NCBI GenBank assembly: GCA_958296245.1
Contig: OY282458.1
Span: forward strand, 558,001 to 622,000
DNA from: an uncultured Dehalococcoidia bacterium
GTDB lineage: Bacteria > Chloroflexota > Dehalococcoidia > Lucifugimonadales > G958296245
Direction of reading: 5' to 3'
Length of the DNA stretch: 64,000 bases
The notes under the pieces were generated by a model, which worked only from the letters and a program-made list of their open reading frames with translations, had not been told where the DNA came from and ran no database searches. A program made the position numbers and the translations under genes. Below are positions 44,060 to 53,343 of this stretch, piece by piece (the first letter of the stretch is position 1; each line of letters starts with the position of its first letter).

Positions 44060-45391
44060 ATGTTCATCAGACGAGCGCCGAACACGTACGAGAAGATCCA
44101 AGCCCTGGGCGGGATGGCCTCGGACGACATCCTCTCGCGCCCAGAAGGGCGGACGACGCGCCCGTACTCCGCGCCCCGGAACAACCCCGCCCCCGGGGTG
44201 TACCGGTCGGCGCTTCCAAACGGGAAGTACGTCAATCTGATGCGGGTGATGTTCACGGACTTCTGCAAGATGGACTGCGCGTTCTGTCCCAACAGCCACT
44301 GGGTGCCGCGCAGGCGGTTCGCCTTCAAGGTGGACGAGCTCGCCAACGCCTTCATGGAGATGTACCGCCGGCACACGGTGACCGGGCTGTTCCTCAGCTC
44401 GGGAGTGGCGGGGACCGGCTCGAAGACGACCGAGAAGATGATCAAGGTGGTGGACCTCATCCGCAACAAGCACGGGTTCGGCGGCTACGTCCACGTGAAG
44501 GTGATGCCGGGCACGGAGCAGGAGTACGTTGAGGCGGCCTACCGGCTGGGAACGCGCCTCTCGGTCAACCTCGAGGCGCCGAACCCGGAGCTGATGACCA
44601 AGCTGAGCGCCATGAAGGAGCAGCGGCGCGACATCCTGGCGCCCATGGGCTGGATCGACCGGCTGACGCGCTCCGCCGCCAACGGCGCGGTGGGGCAGGC
44701 GACGCAACTCGTCGTGGGCGCGGCGGACGAGACGGACTGGGACATCTTCGAGCGCATCGACCAGCTATACGGGCAGTGGAACTTGAAGCGGGTCTACTAT
44801 GCAGCCTTCCGCCCCGTGCGCCACACGCCGCTGGAGGAGCACCCGCCCACGCCGCTGGAGAGAGAGCATCGCCTCTACCAGGTGGACTGGCTCAAGAGGG
44901 TGTACCGGTACTCCAACGAGGAACTGAAGCTGGCGTTCGCAGACGACGGCCTGCTGCCGCTGGACGCCGACCCAAAGACCTCGATCGCGGTGTACAACCT
45001 GGACGCCTTCCCCGTCGACGTGAACACCGCGAGCCGCGAAGAACTACTCAGGGCCCCCGGCGTCGGCCCGGCGTCCGCTCAGCGCATCGTCACGAACCGC
45101 CGGCGCCACAGCATCGACTCATGGAGAGACCTGCAGGTGATGGGTGTCGTGCGCAAGAGGGCATGGCCCTTCCTGACGCTGCCGGGATACCGCCCGCCAC
45201 GGGCGAAGCAACTCAAGATGGACCTGTTCCGCGCCGACGCCGAGCGCCCGCGGCTGTCCGTCGCGCCCGCCGCCCAGCAAGGCGGGCACGCGCATAGCGC
45301 GGCCCCGTGCGGCGTGGAGCGGTCCTGCACCGGCTGCCCCATGTACGGCGCGCCCGGCCACCCCGGCGCAGTGATGTCAAAGGCGGCGTAG
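44060..45391 (+). CDS. radical-SAM protein with helix-hairpin-helix, DNA modification/repair type
   Basis: 443 aa. The Fe-S motif is C69-K-M-D-C73-A-F-C76. The TIM-barrel domain (about 60-300) is followed by a helix-hairpin-helix segment (VNTASREELLRAPGVGPASAQRIVTN), which binds DNA backbone non-specifically. A second Cys cluster near the C-terminus (CGVERSCTGC) may hold another metal. This arrangement matches the putative DNA modification/repair radical-SAM family often linked to uracil-DNA glycosylase. AGGAGG six bases before ATG 44060 decides the start. No glycosylase is adjacent. Confidence 0.88.
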   Translation: MFIRRAPNTYEKIQALGGMASDDILSRPEGRTTRPYSAPRNNPAPGVYRSALPNGKYVNLMRVMFTDFCKMDCAFCPNSHWVPRRRFAFKVDELANAFMEMYRRHTVTGLFLSSGVAGTGSKTTEKMIKVVDLIRNKHGFGGYVHVKVMPGTEQEYVEAAYRLGTRLSVNLEAPNPELMTKLSAMKEQRRDILAPMGWIDRLTRSAANGAVGQATQLVVGAADETDWDIFERIDQLYGQWNLKRVYYAAFRPVRHTPLEEHPPTPLEREHRLYQVDWLKRVYRYSNEELKLAFADDGLLPLDADPKTSIAVYNLDAFPVDVNTASREELLRAPGVGPASAQRIVTNRRRHSIDSWRDLQVMGVVRKRAWPFLTLPGYRPPRAKQLKMDLFRADAERPRLSVAPAAQQGGHAHSAAPCGVERSCTGCPMYGAPGHPGAVMSKAA

Positions 45392-45486
45392 GGCCGCCGG
45401 GCGCGGACTTACCGTACAAACTCCAGAACGCATGTAGCTATGGCTGAGTGGATAGCTTTCCGGTGTCTTGACATGGGTAATTCAAC

Positions 45487-46971
45487 TTACGGGCGCCAGC
45501 GGAGGTTGGGGCGGCGGGCGGCGGCGGCCTCGTCGAGGCGGGTGTTGGGCGTGTCGTGCGGGGCGTCGTGGAGCAGGTCCGGGGACTCGGCGGCCTCTTG
45601 GGCGATGGTCTTCATCACGTCGATGAAGTAATCCAGGGTCTCCTTGCTCTCCGTCTCGGTCGGCTCGATCATGAGCGCCTCTTCGACGATCAGCGGGAAG
45701 TACATCGTCGGCGGGTGTACCCCGTAGTCGATCAGGCGCTTGGCCACGTCCAGGGCGGACACGCCGTGGGCGCGCTTCAAGTTCCTCGCCGAGAATACGA
45801 CCTCGTGCATGCAGTGCCGGTCGTAGGGCAGGTCGTAGTAGCCCCTAAGCTGGCTCAGGATGTAATTGGCGTTGATGATGGCGTCGCGGCTCACGCTCCG
45901 GATGCCCTCGTCGCCGAGGGTACGGATGTATGAGTAGGCGCGCACCAAGGCGCCGAAATTGCCGTGGAAGGCGCCCATCTTGCCGATGGACTGCGGGGGC
46001 GCGCCTAGGGTGTAGCGCTCCGTCCCGTCCGGGCCCCTGCTCATCTCCACCACAGGCGCGGGCAGGAAGGGCTTCAGTCGCTCGCCGGCGATGACTGGGC
46101 CAGCGCCGGGGCCGCCTCCGCCGTGCGGCTGCGTGAAGGTCTTGTGCAAGTTCGAGTGGACTACGTCGAAGCCGAGGTCGCCCAGCTTGACCAGCCCGAT
46201 CAGAGCGTTGAGGTTGGCGCCGTCGCCGTAGACGATGCCGCCGGCCCCGCGGACGACGCGCATCACCTCCAGGATGTTGGTGTCGAACAGCCCCAGGGTG
46301 CTGGGTTGCGTGAGCATGAACCCGGCGAGGTCGTCTCCGACGGCGGCCTGCAGCGCCGCGAGATCCGTGTTGCCCTCCTCGTCGGACGGAATGGGCACCA
46401 CGTCGAACCCGGCCATAGCCGCCGAGGCGGGGTTGGTGCCGTGCGCGCTGTCCGGGATGAGCACCTTCTTGCGCCCGGTGTCGCCGTTGGCGAGGTGGTA
46501 CGCCCTGGTCATGAGCATCCCGGCCAGCTCGCCCTCGGCGCCTGCCATCGGCGCCAGCGAGGCGCCCGCCATGCCGGTCATCTCGGCGAGGTAGCCCTGC
46601 AGCTGGTACATCAGCTTCAGGGCGCCCTGAACGCCGGCCTCCTGCTGGCGCGGGTGCACCTCCGACATCCCCGGCATGGACGCCATCTCGTCGTCCAGCT
46701 TGGGGTTGTACTTCATCGTACAGCTCCCAAGCGGGTAGAAGTTGTGGTCGATGGAGAAGTTGGCCTGGCTCATCTGGGAGAAGTACCGGACGATCTCGCC
46801 CTCGCTGACCTCCGGCATCGGCAGATCGTCCCTGAGCATCTCCGCTGGCGGCCCTTCCTGCTCGGGGACGTCGAGCGGCGGCAGCGTATAGCCCACCCTG
46901 CCCGGCACGCTGCGCTCCATGAGCAGACGCCGGTTCAGGCTCTCCAGGTCGTGCTTTGGGGTGGAGGTCAC
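45487..46971 (-). CDS. gcvPB: glycine dehydrogenase (decarboxylating) subunit 2
   Basis: 494 aa. Together with GcvPA it forms the P-protein that decarboxylates glycine and passes the aminomethyl group to lipoyl-GcvH. The PLP-binding Lys lies in HSNLHKTFTQPHGGGGPGAGP. Other hallmarks are NFYPLGSCTMKYNPK and HEVVFSARNLKR. It overlaps gcvPA by 4 bp. Last gene of the gcv operon. Confidence 0.96.
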   Translation of the reverse strand: MTSTPKHDLESLNRRLLMERSVPGRVGYTLPPLDVPEQEGPPAEMLRDDLPMPEVSEGEIVRYFSQMSQANFSIDHNFYPLGSCTMKYNPKLDDEMASMPGMSEVHPRQQEAGVQGALKLMYQLQGYLAEMTGMAGASLAPMAGAEGELAGMLMTRAYHLANGDTGRKKVLIPDSAHGTNPASAAMAGFDVVPIPSDEEGNTDLAALQAAVGDDLAGFMLTQPSTLGLFDTNILEVMRVVRGAGGIVYGDGANLNALIGLVKLGDLGFDVVHSNLHKTFTQPHGGGGPGAGPVIAGERLKPFLPAPVVEMSRGPDGTERYTLGAPPQSIGKMGAFHGNFGALVRAYSYIRTLGDEGIRSVSRDAIINANYILSQLRGYYDLPYDRHCMHEVVFSARNLKRAHGVSALDVAKRLIDYGVHPPTMYFPLIVEEALMIEPTETESKETLDYFIDVMKTIAQEAAESPDLLHDAPHDTPNTRLDEAAAARRPNLRWRP

Positions 46972-48296
46972 TGGTTAGCAACCTCCGCCAGCGCCTCGGC
47001 GAACCTGTCTATCTCTTCCTTCGTGTTCATCTCGGTGCAGCATACGAGCATCCCGTTCGGCGCCTGGTCGCTCACGTCTAGGCCGCCGATGATCTTGCGC
47101 TCCAGCAGGGCATCGTTGATCTCGGCGACGGGCTTGGGGCACTGGACCACGAACTCCCGGAAGTATGCGCCCGACAGAGGGAGCGAGTAACCGGGTATCC
47201 GCTCTATCAGCGACGCGGCGTAGTGGGCCTTGTGGTAGCAGAGCTCGGCGACGCGGCGGAGTCCCTGCTTCCCCAAGGAGGACATGTACAAGGTCGTCAT
47301 CAACGCGATCAGCCCGACGGCGGTGCATATGTTGGACGTGGCCCTTTCGCGCCTGATGTGCTGCTCCCTAGTCTGGAGAGTGAGCACGTAGCCGTCGCGG
47401 CCCCGCGTATCGACCGTCTTCCCTACCACCCTGCCGGGCATCTGCCTGACGTAGCGCTGCTTGCACGCAAATATGCCCACGTAGGGGCCGCCGAAGGTGG
47501 GGGCGACGCCAATCGTCTGCCCCTCCGCGACCACGACGTCGGCGTCGTACTCGCTCGGAGGCCTGAACATCCCCAGCGACGTGAGGTCGACGGCTACGAC
47601 GAGCAGCGCCCCCGCGGAGTGGGCAGCCTCGGCCATCGCCTCCATCTCCTCGAAGTAGCCGAAGAAGTTTGGCTGCTGCACCAGCAGGCAGGCCGTCCCC
47701 TCGCCGATCTGAAGGGAGCCGGGGGAGAGAGTATCAATCGCGATCCCCTGGGAGTCGACGAACGTCTCCAGCACCTGGCGGTAGGCGGGCGAGACGGTAT
47801 CGAGCACGGCGACCCTGTCCCGCCTGGTGACCCTCGCCGCCATCAACGCCGCCTCGGCCATGGAAGTGGCGCCGTCGTACATGCCGGCGTTGGCGACCTC
47901 CATACCCGTAAGCTGGCAGACCAAGGATTGGAACTCGTAGTGGGCCTGTAAGGTGCCCTGCGAGACCTCGGGCTGGTACGGCGTATAGGCCGTCATGAAC
48001 TCGCTGCGCGTGGCAACTGAACGGACTATGGCCGGTATGAAGTGCCTGTACGACCCGGCGCCCAGGAAGCACGCGTAGTCGCCCGGCGCCGCGTTCTGCT
48101 CCGCCATCGCGCCGATCTCGCGCCTAAGCTCCAACTCGGAGGTGGGCGGCGGAAGATCGATATGCGGGTTTAGATGCTCGGCGGGGATGTCCGCAATCAG
48201 GTCGTCGAAGGATCTCACGCCGATGGCGTCGAGCATCCGCCGCCGATCGTCGTCAGTGTTGGGGGTGTAGGGGGATGTGAAGCGGCCGTCTTGCAT
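46968..48296 (-). CDS. gcvPA: glycine dehydrogenase (decarboxylating) subunit 1
   Basis: 442 aa. N-terminal-half homologue of the P-protein; lacks the PLP lysine. Hallmarks: FLGAGSYRHFIPAIV, TAYTPYQPEVSQGTLQ, YDGATSMAEAALMA, and AYFREFVVQCPKP. The P-protein is split into two genes here, as in many Firmicutes, archaea and Chloroflexota. It follows gcvH by 48 bp. Confidence 0.96.
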   Translation of the reverse strand: MQDGRFTSPYTPNTDDDRRRMLDAIGVRSFDDLIADIPAEHLNPHIDLPPPTSELELRREIGAMAEQNAAPGDYACFLGAGSYRHFIPAIVRSVATRSEFMTAYTPYQPEVSQGTLQAHYEFQSLVCQLTGMEVANAGMYDGATSMAEAALMAARVTRRDRVAVLDTVSPAYRQVLETFVDSQGIAIDTLSPGSLQIGEGTACLLVQQPNFFGYFEEMEAMAEAAHSAGALLVVAVDLTSLGMFRPPSEYDADVVVAEGQTIGVAPTFGGPYVGIFACKQRYVRQMPGRVVGKTVDTRGRDGYVLTLQTREQHIRRERATSNICTAVGLIALMTTLYMSSLGKQGLRRVAELCYHKAHYAASLIERIPGYSLPLSGAYFREFVVQCPKPVAEINDALLERKIIGGLDVSDQAPNGMLVCCTEMNTKEEIDRFAEALAEVANQ

Positions 48297-48344
48297 GCGC
48301 TATCTTCCGGAGCAGGTCAGTCGCTCTAGTCGTCGGAGGTGTGG

Positions 48345-48734
48345 TCAGTGCGTATCAGAGGCCAGGAGCCGGTCGTACTCGTCCGCGGTCATCAGGTTGT
48401 CCATCTCGGACGCGTCGTCCATCTCGACCTTCAGGAGCCAGCCGTCGCCGTACGGCGACTCGTTGACGACCTCGGGCGTGTCGACGACACCCTGGTTGAC
48501 CTCGGCGACCTTGCCGCTGATGGGCGAGTAGAGCTCGGAGACGGCCTTCACGGACTCGACCTCGCCGAACTGGCCCTCCTGGATGAGCTTCTCGCCCACG
48601 CCGGGAAGCTCTAGGTAGACGATGTCCCCCAGGCTCTCCACCGCGAAGGCGGTAATGCCGACGGTGCAGACGCCGCCGGACTCTACGCGGACCCATTCGT
48701 GCTCTTTCGTATATTTGAGGTCGGATGGATTCAC
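48345..48734 (-). CDS. gcvH: glycine cleavage system H protein
   Basis: 129 aa, family length. Carries the lipoyl group on K63 in ESVKAVSEL, which shuttles the aminomethyl group between P, T and L proteins. KYTKEHEWV near the N-terminus and the C-terminal DGWLLKVEM are typical. It lies 50 bp after gcvT. Confidence 0.97.
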   Translation of the reverse strand: MNPSDLKYTKEHEWVRVESGGVCTVGITAFAVESLGDIVYLELPGVGEKLIQEGQFGEVESVKAVSELYSPISGKVAEVNQGVVDTPEVVNESPYGDGWLLKVEMDDASEMDNLMTADEYDRLLASDTH

Positions 48735-48784
48735 GGGTATTCTCCGCGAGGCCGAATCAAAGAGCGGGCGCCTGCTGGCGCTCC

Positions 48785-49906
48785 CTAACCGATGGGCGCC
48801 AGAATGGGCACCTGCCGCTCAGCGTAGAATGGGAGCAGCGTCACCTCGGCCTCCACCTGGCGGCCCCGGATATCTACGTTCAGGCGGGTACCGGGCTCCC
48901 AGAAGCCGTCCCGAACATAGCCCATGCCTATGGCCCTGTCAAGCGTGGGGGAGAAGCTCCCGCTGGTAACGACGCCGATGCGCTCTTCGCCTGAGGTGAT
49001 GGCGTAGCCGTGACGTGCTATCCCCCGGCCAACCATCTCGAATCCGACCAGCTTGCGCTTCGGCCCCTCGTCACGCACGCGGACCAGAGCCTCCCTGGCG
49101 ACGTACTCCTCGCGGTAGAGGTCCACGAAACGGTCGAGCCCCGCCTCGAAGGGATTGACGCCGGCGTCGATGTCGTTGCCGTGAAGGGGCAGCCCCGCCT
49201 CGAGACGCAGCACGTCCCTAGCCCCGAGCCCGCATGGCGCGGCCCCGGCGTCGGTGAGCGCCCGCCATATCCTGGGGGCGTCGCCTGCCGGCGCCATCAA
49301 CTCGAAGCCGTCCTCCCCCGTGTAGCCGGTGCGCGCGACGATGCAGGGGGCGCCCGCGACGTCCGTCTCGACGGCCCTGAACAGCCGGAGAGACGGGAGG
49401 TCGCGGTCCGTCAGGCGCGACAACATCATCTGCGCGGCGGGTCCTTGGTGCGCGATCATCGAGATCTCCTCGGTGACGACGCGGATGTCCACGCGGTCCG
49501 AACTCTTACGCCAACGGCGTACCCAGTCCGCGACCGTGTCCGCGTTGGAGGCGTTCGGGATGAGCATGTACCGCTCCCTACCGAGGCGGTAGACGATGGC
49601 GTCGTCGATTATGCCCCCCTCCTCGTTGCATATGAGGACGTAGCGCGCCCTCCGTATCCTGAGCTTCGGGACCGAGGTGCTGAGAACGCGGTTCAGCAGG
49701 GCGGCCGCGTCCGGCCCGCGGACGGAGAGGCGCCCCATGTGGGAGACGTCGAACAGGCCGGCGGCTGTCCGCACGGCCTTTGCCTCCGCCAGGATGCTGG
49801 CGTACTGCACGGGCATCTCCCAGCCCGCAAAGGGGACCATCCGCCCGCCGGCGGAGACGTGCGTCTCGTATAGTGGAGTCCGTCTAAGAGCTTCGACCGT
49901 GGCCAT
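48785..49906 (-). CDS. gcvT: aminomethyltransferase (glycine cleavage T protein)
   Basis: 373 aa from ATG 49906. Transfers the methylene group to tetrahydrofolate and releases ammonia. Hallmarks are LYETHVSAGGRMVPFAGWEMPVQY, LFDVSHMGRLSVRGPDA, ARTGYTGEDGFEL and the late FVDLYREEYVARE. An open frame continues upstream to 50326 but overlaps the luciferase-family gene, so it was rejected. The dihydrolipoyl dehydrogenase (L protein) is not in the window. Confidence 0.95.
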   Translation of the reverse strand: MATVEALRRTPLYETHVSAGGRMVPFAGWEMPVQYASILAEAKAVRTAAGLFDVSHMGRLSVRGPDAAALLNRVLSTSVPKLRIRRARYVLICNEEGGIIDDAIVYRLGRERYMLIPNASNADTVADWVRRWRKSSDRVDIRVVTEEISMIAHQGPAAQMMLSRLTDRDLPSLRLFRAVETDVAGAPCIVARTGYTGEDGFELMAPAGDAPRIWRALTDAGAAPCGLGARDVLRLEAGLPLHGNDIDAGVNPFEAGLDRFVDLYREEYVAREALVRVRDEGPKRKLVGFEMVGRGIARHGYAITSGEERIGVVTSGSFSPTLDRAIGMGYVRDGFWEPGTRLNVDIRGRQVEAEVTLLPFYAERQVPILAPIG

Positions 49907-49914
49907 GACCCGCG

Positions 49915-50799
49915 CTAGCCTGCCTGCCGCGCCCATGCGTCCGCGGCTTCCTTGAACCGGCGGAGGGCGTCTACGTGGCCGGAGGGCGAGGATAACCCCG
50001 CTCCCATCGTGTTTACGGAGACGTGGGTGGCGCCGATGGCCTCCCACTGCGCCAGCTCTTCCGTCCACGACTCGGGGCCGCCCTGCGCGGCGTTGACGCG
50101 CCCGTCCACACCGATCTCGGCGGGATCCCGGCCCGCCTCCCGCGCGTAACGCCGGAGGGCGGCGAGCATCTCTTCCAGCTCGCCGCCGGGCCCGTGCTGC
50201 GGGAACCAGCCGTCGCCGGTACTGGCTATCCGCCTCAACACCCGGTCGTGAGTGCCGCCGAACCAGACCGGTATGGGCCGCTGCACCGGCAGCGGATTCA
50301 GCCCGGCGTCGGTAATCCTGTGCCATCTGCCCTCGAACGTGATCAGGTCCTGCGTCCAGAGCGCCCGCATGACCTCGATCTGCTCCTCGGATCGGCGCCC
50401 GCGATTGCCGAAGTCTTCACCGAGAGCCTCGTATTCGACCTCGTTCCAACCGATCCCAATCCCCAGCCGCAGACGGCCCCCCGTCAGCACGTCGACCTCG
50501 GCTGCCTGCTTGGCGATCAACGCGGTCTGGCGCTGGGGGGTTATCAAGATGCCAGTGACGAGTTCGATCCGCCGAGTGACGCCGGCCAGGTACCCGAAGA
50601 GCACCAAGGGCTCGTGGAACATGTCGGTGTGCCGGTAGGCGCCGCTCCACCCCGGACGGCTCCTGGCGTTGGCGCCCAGCACGTGGTCGTACACGAGCAG
50701 GTGCTCGTAACCCAACTCCTCGACAGCCTGGGCATAGTCCCTGACCGCCGCAGGGTCGGCCCCGATCTCGGTCTGAGGGAAGACCACTCCGATACGCAT
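49915..50799 (-). CDS. LLM-class (F420-dependent type) oxidoreductase
   Basis: 294 aa from ATG 50799, which has GGGAGGAG upstream. TIM-barrel luciferase-like fold: RIGVVFPQTEIGADPAAVRDYAQAVEELGYEHLLVYDHVLG, LVTGILITPQRQTALIAKQAAEVD, RLRLGIGIGWNEVEYEALG and RPIPVWFGGTHDRVLRR. This pattern matches the TIGR03619-like F420-dependent group. It is the first gene of the gcv transcript, 8 bp before gcvT. The substrate is unknown and no known role connects it with glycine cleavage. Confidence 0.9.
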   Translation of the reverse strand: MRIGVVFPQTEIGADPAAVRDYAQAVEELGYEHLLVYDHVLGANARSRPGWSGAYRHTDMFHEPLVLFGYLAGVTRRIELVTGILITPQRQTALIAKQAAEVDVLTGGRLRLGIGIGWNEVEYEALGEDFGNRGRRSEEQIEVMRALWTQDLITFEGRWHRITDAGLNPLPVQRPIPVWFGGTHDRVLRRIASTGDGWFPQHGPGGELEEMLAALRRYAREAGRDPAEIGVDGRVNAAQGGPESWTEELAQWEAIGATHVSVNTMGAGLSSPSGHVDALRRFKEAADAWARQAG

Positions 50800-50827
50800 A
50801 AGCTCCTCCCGTGGGTTGACGGTTGCT

Positions 50828-50855
50828 ATTATACGCGAGGCCGCGCCGGTGTCGA
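50828..50855 (-). promoter_or_regulatory. promoter of the LLM-gcv operon
   Basis: On the minus strand TCGACA (50850-50855) and TATAAT (50828-50833) are 16 bp apart. The start point near 50821 gives a leader of about 22 nt, too short for a glycine riboswitch; none was seen. Confidence 0.65.
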
Positions 50856-50918
50856 CGCCCTCGGCGCATTGGGTAACCGTTAGTCTCCATGAGTCGAACC
50901 GTGAGAGCCGCCCCAAAT

Positions 50919-50963
50919 TGTCATTCCGAACGCAGCGCCAGCAGAGTGAGGAATCTAGGGCCT
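50919..50963 (+). repeat. dispersed GTCATTC repeat, copy C1
   Basis: TGTCATTCCGAACGCAGCG, then an Ala-coding-like purine stretch, then GAGGAATCTAGGG. It matches copy C2 at 55688-55728 (GTCATTCTGAG...GAAGAATCTAGAG). Short repeats of this type, beginning GTCATTCTGAG and ending GAATCT, are dispersed in many bacterial genomes. Confidence 0.65.
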
Positions 50964-51047
50964 GCTATTGACACCCACCCGTGGAGAGGAAACCGGGCGG
51001 CGTCCTGCCCCAATCATACGCGGCGTGCATAGAGAATTCCCACGCTT

Positions 51048-51896
51048 CTACGGTGCGGCGCTCCAGACAAGGCCGCGCCATACGAGCAGAACGCCGATGA
51101 CCAGCAATACTGCCCCCATCGAGCCTACCAGCTTGGACAGGTTGACACGGCCGGTTAGCTGGGCCCCGAGGTAGCTGCCGAACATGGCGGCGGCGCTCAT
51201 GAGCGCCGCCATGGGGTAGTCCACGCGGCCTTGGGCCACGTGACCGATCCAGCCCATGGCTCCCATCCCAAAGCCGATCATCAGGTTCGTGCCCGCCGCC
51301 GTCCTGGGGTCTATGCCCATTACTCGAATCATCGCGGGCAACCGCATCGAGCCTAGTATCAGGCCGACTGCGCCGCCCAGCAGCCCGACTCCCAGCCCGA
51401 TTCCGGATCCGGCCAACCCCCTCGCGCTTCTGATGGTCACCACCGGAGGTTGAGGTGACGCCCGCGCGGCTCCGCCAGCCCGTTCGACCCCGCCCCGGAC
51501 CATCAGCAGCAGCTCTATCCCCTGCCAGAAGACCAATACGCCAACGACAGACACCAGCAGCGCGTCCGGCGCCCACCGGCTGGCGAAGCCGCCTATGAAC
51601 GCGCCAACCATGCTCGGTATCCCCACGACTGCCGCGAGCCGCCATACGACCCGCCCATCCTGCAGATGCCGTATTGAGCCCAAGAGCGCGCTGGAGGTGC
51701 TGACGATGATGTTCGTACCCCCGGCAAGCGAGGGAGCGGCCCCCAACAGCAGCAGCGCCGGGAGCCGCATTGTTCCCAGCGCGAGTCCCACGAAGCCGCC
51801 CAGGATGCCCACGGCGAACGAGATCACCGTAAGTAGGACAGCCTGCCACACCAGAACGTCCGATGGAAGGCCGTAGGCGTCCAGCGGAGACGTCAT
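51048..51896 (-). CDS. TauE/SafE-family sulfite/anion permease
   Basis: 282 aa. About eight helices in two related halves, each starting with a Gly-rich segment: FAVGILGGFVGLALGTMRLPALLLLG and GLGVGLLGGAVGLILGSMRLPAMIRV. The two-fold repeat G-x3-G-x-x-G-x-x-L-G-x-M-R-L-P is the family hallmark. Members export sulfite, sulfoacetate or related anions. Substrate not evident. It lies 50 bp downstream of the DUF4129 gene on the same strand. Confidence 0.88.
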   Translation of the reverse strand: MTSPLDAYGLPSDVLVWQAVLLTVISFAVGILGGFVGLALGTMRLPALLLLGAAPSLAGGTNIIVSTSSALLGSIRHLQDGRVVWRLAAVVGIPSMVGAFIGGFASRWAPDALLVSVVGVLVFWQGIELLLMVRGGVERAGGAARASPQPPVVTIRSARGLAGSGIGLGVGLLGGAVGLILGSMRLPAMIRVMGIDPRTAAGTNLMIGFGMGAMGWIGHVAQGRVDYPMAALMSAAAMFGSYLGAQLTGRVNLSKLVGSMGAVLLVIGVLLVWRGLVWSAAP

Positions 51897-51945
51897 GAGG
51901 CTGCCACCCTACCGAGCAGGGCTTCTATAACACCTTTGAGCCTCA

Positions 51946-53343
51946 TCAGCTTGCCGCGCCGCCGCTCATTGCGCCGCGCAGGTCTGCAAGGTCGCTTTCC
52001 GATGGCGGCAGGTTGCCGTAGCAGGCTCGGTTGAAGGCCGCCGTGGCCTTGTTTACCAACCCCGGCGGGAACAGCGGCCTCAGCCTGACCTCGAACTCCA
52101 GCGGGGACTCGCATTCCAGCCTGCGCACGCCCCTGCGCTCCGCCGCCACCAGCAGACTGTAGTATATCTCGAAGGCCTCCACGACACCGGGAGCGCCGGC
52201 CGGCGCTCGGAATCCTCCCTTCTTCTTACGCCTTAGCAGACGCTCCGGCACAAGCTTGAAGAGCAGCTTGGCGGCGTCTAGGAGAGGGTCGTTCCCCTCC
52301 ATGACCGACTCCCGCACTCCCTCCGGGTGCTTGTACCGCCCCCTCCGCCTGCGGCGGAAGGCCCGCGCCAAGAAGTACAGAGCCACAACGGCGACGACCA
52401 TAAGAACAACTATTCCCGCAATCTGAATGAATCGGCCAATGACCGGGCCCCTCTCTTCCTCTTCCGGCCGCTCCACCTCCGGGACGGCAACGTTGAAATT
52501 CTCGGAAACCTGCTGCTCCAGATCCGTCTGGAAGAGGCTTAGCAGCGTGCTGAAGAGCCAGTCCAGCGCGGCGACGACGGGGTAGAGAAGCGCCGAGAGC
52601 ACCGGCGCGACCATCTTTTCAATAGCGAATCCCATTACGGCCCGGACCGCGCCGGTCACGAAGGGCAGCACGGAATTCTCCACGAGGCCGGCGATGAGGC
52701 CGACGATGAGCACCGCCACCACGAGACCGCCTATGACCTTGGGCCACGTCGCCCGCTTGGCCGCCTGCTCAGACGGCGATGACAGGTGGCTGACAGCCAG
52801 ACCGGCTAGAGACGCAGCCGTAAAGATGAAGAGCACCGGGTACACGTTCAGGTCCGCAGGGAGCGCGGCGTCGGCGATCGTCGCAACGGCCAAGGCCGCG
52901 ACACCGACCTTGAAGCTGGTCTCCAGCGTCTCTTCGGGGCTGTCGCTCGCGGCGACGCGGCCGCCGCGCCACCAAAGGCCGACGGCCATCAGCGCCGCGA
53001 TTGCGGCCTTAAACCAGTATGCCTCCGAGTCGGGGTCCCCGCTCAGGCCGCCCACCCAACCCAGGTCGAGGCCCGTCGAGAACTGGCTGCCCAGGACCAG
53101 ATACGCCACCACGACGCCCGCGAGCATCTGCGCGACGTAGGCCGCAGTCATGGGGATGATCAGCGCCTGCAGCGAGCGCGATACGACCAGCGAGCTCGCC
53201 AGCACCGCCAATACCGCATACCAGTCGAGCGGATTGCCGCCGATCTGGGCAGGCAGCGCCAGGACGCCGAGTATGGCGTAGAGCCAGGCGCTCTCGGAGA
53301 CGGCGATGGCCGCCAGCACCCACTTATCTTGGGCCGAATTCAC
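51946..53343 (-). CDS. DUF4129-containing membrane protein
   Basis: 465 aa from GTG 53343, overlapping the DUF58 gene by 20 bp. Four to six N-terminal helices, a further helical pair (about 215-260), one more helix (about 320-340, IAGIVVLMVVAVVALYFLA), then a cytoplasmic DUF4129 domain with YYSLLVAAERRGVRRLECESPLEF. In many bacteria DUF4129 is the C-terminal part of a transglutaminase-like protein in the MoxR-DUF58 cluster; here the transglutaminase domain is missing. Confidence 0.85.
   Translation of the reverse strand: MNSAQDKWVLAAIAVSESAWLYAILGVLALPAQIGGNPLDWYAVLAVLASSLVVSRSLQALIIPMTAAYVAQMLAGVVVAYLVLGSQFSTGLDLGWVGGLSGDPDSEAYWFKAAIAALMAVGLWWRGGRVAASDSPEETLETSFKVGVAALAVATIADAALPADLNVYPVLFIFTAASLAGLAVSHLSSPSEQAAKRATWPKVIGGLVVAVLIVGLIAGLVENSVLPFVTGAVRAVMGFAIEKMVAPVLSALLYPVVAALDWLFSTLLSLFQTDLEQQVSENFNVAVPEVERPEEEERGPVIGRFIQIAGIVVLMVVAVVALYFLARAFRRRRRGRYKHPEGVRESVMEGNDPLLDAAKLLFKLVPERLLRRKKKGGFRAPAGAPGVVEAFEIYYSLLVAAERRGVRRLECESPLEFEVRLRPLFPPGLVNKATAAFNRACYGNLPPSESDLADLRGAMSGGAAS

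Noticed and set aside
45437-45470. tRNA-like fragment (GGCTGAGTGGAT) after the radical-SAM gene
   Set aside because: It looks like a Ser/Leu D arm, but no anticodon arm, T arm or acceptor partner follows.
48785-50326. 513-codon version of gcvT with an extra 140-residue N-terminus
   Set aside because: The extension lies inside the luciferase-family gene and has shadow composition. ATG 49906 starts exactly at the T-protein N-terminus.
50800-50965. Glycine riboswitch upstream of the gcv operon
   Set aside because: The promoter leaves a leader of only about 22 nt, and no paired aptamer structure is visible.
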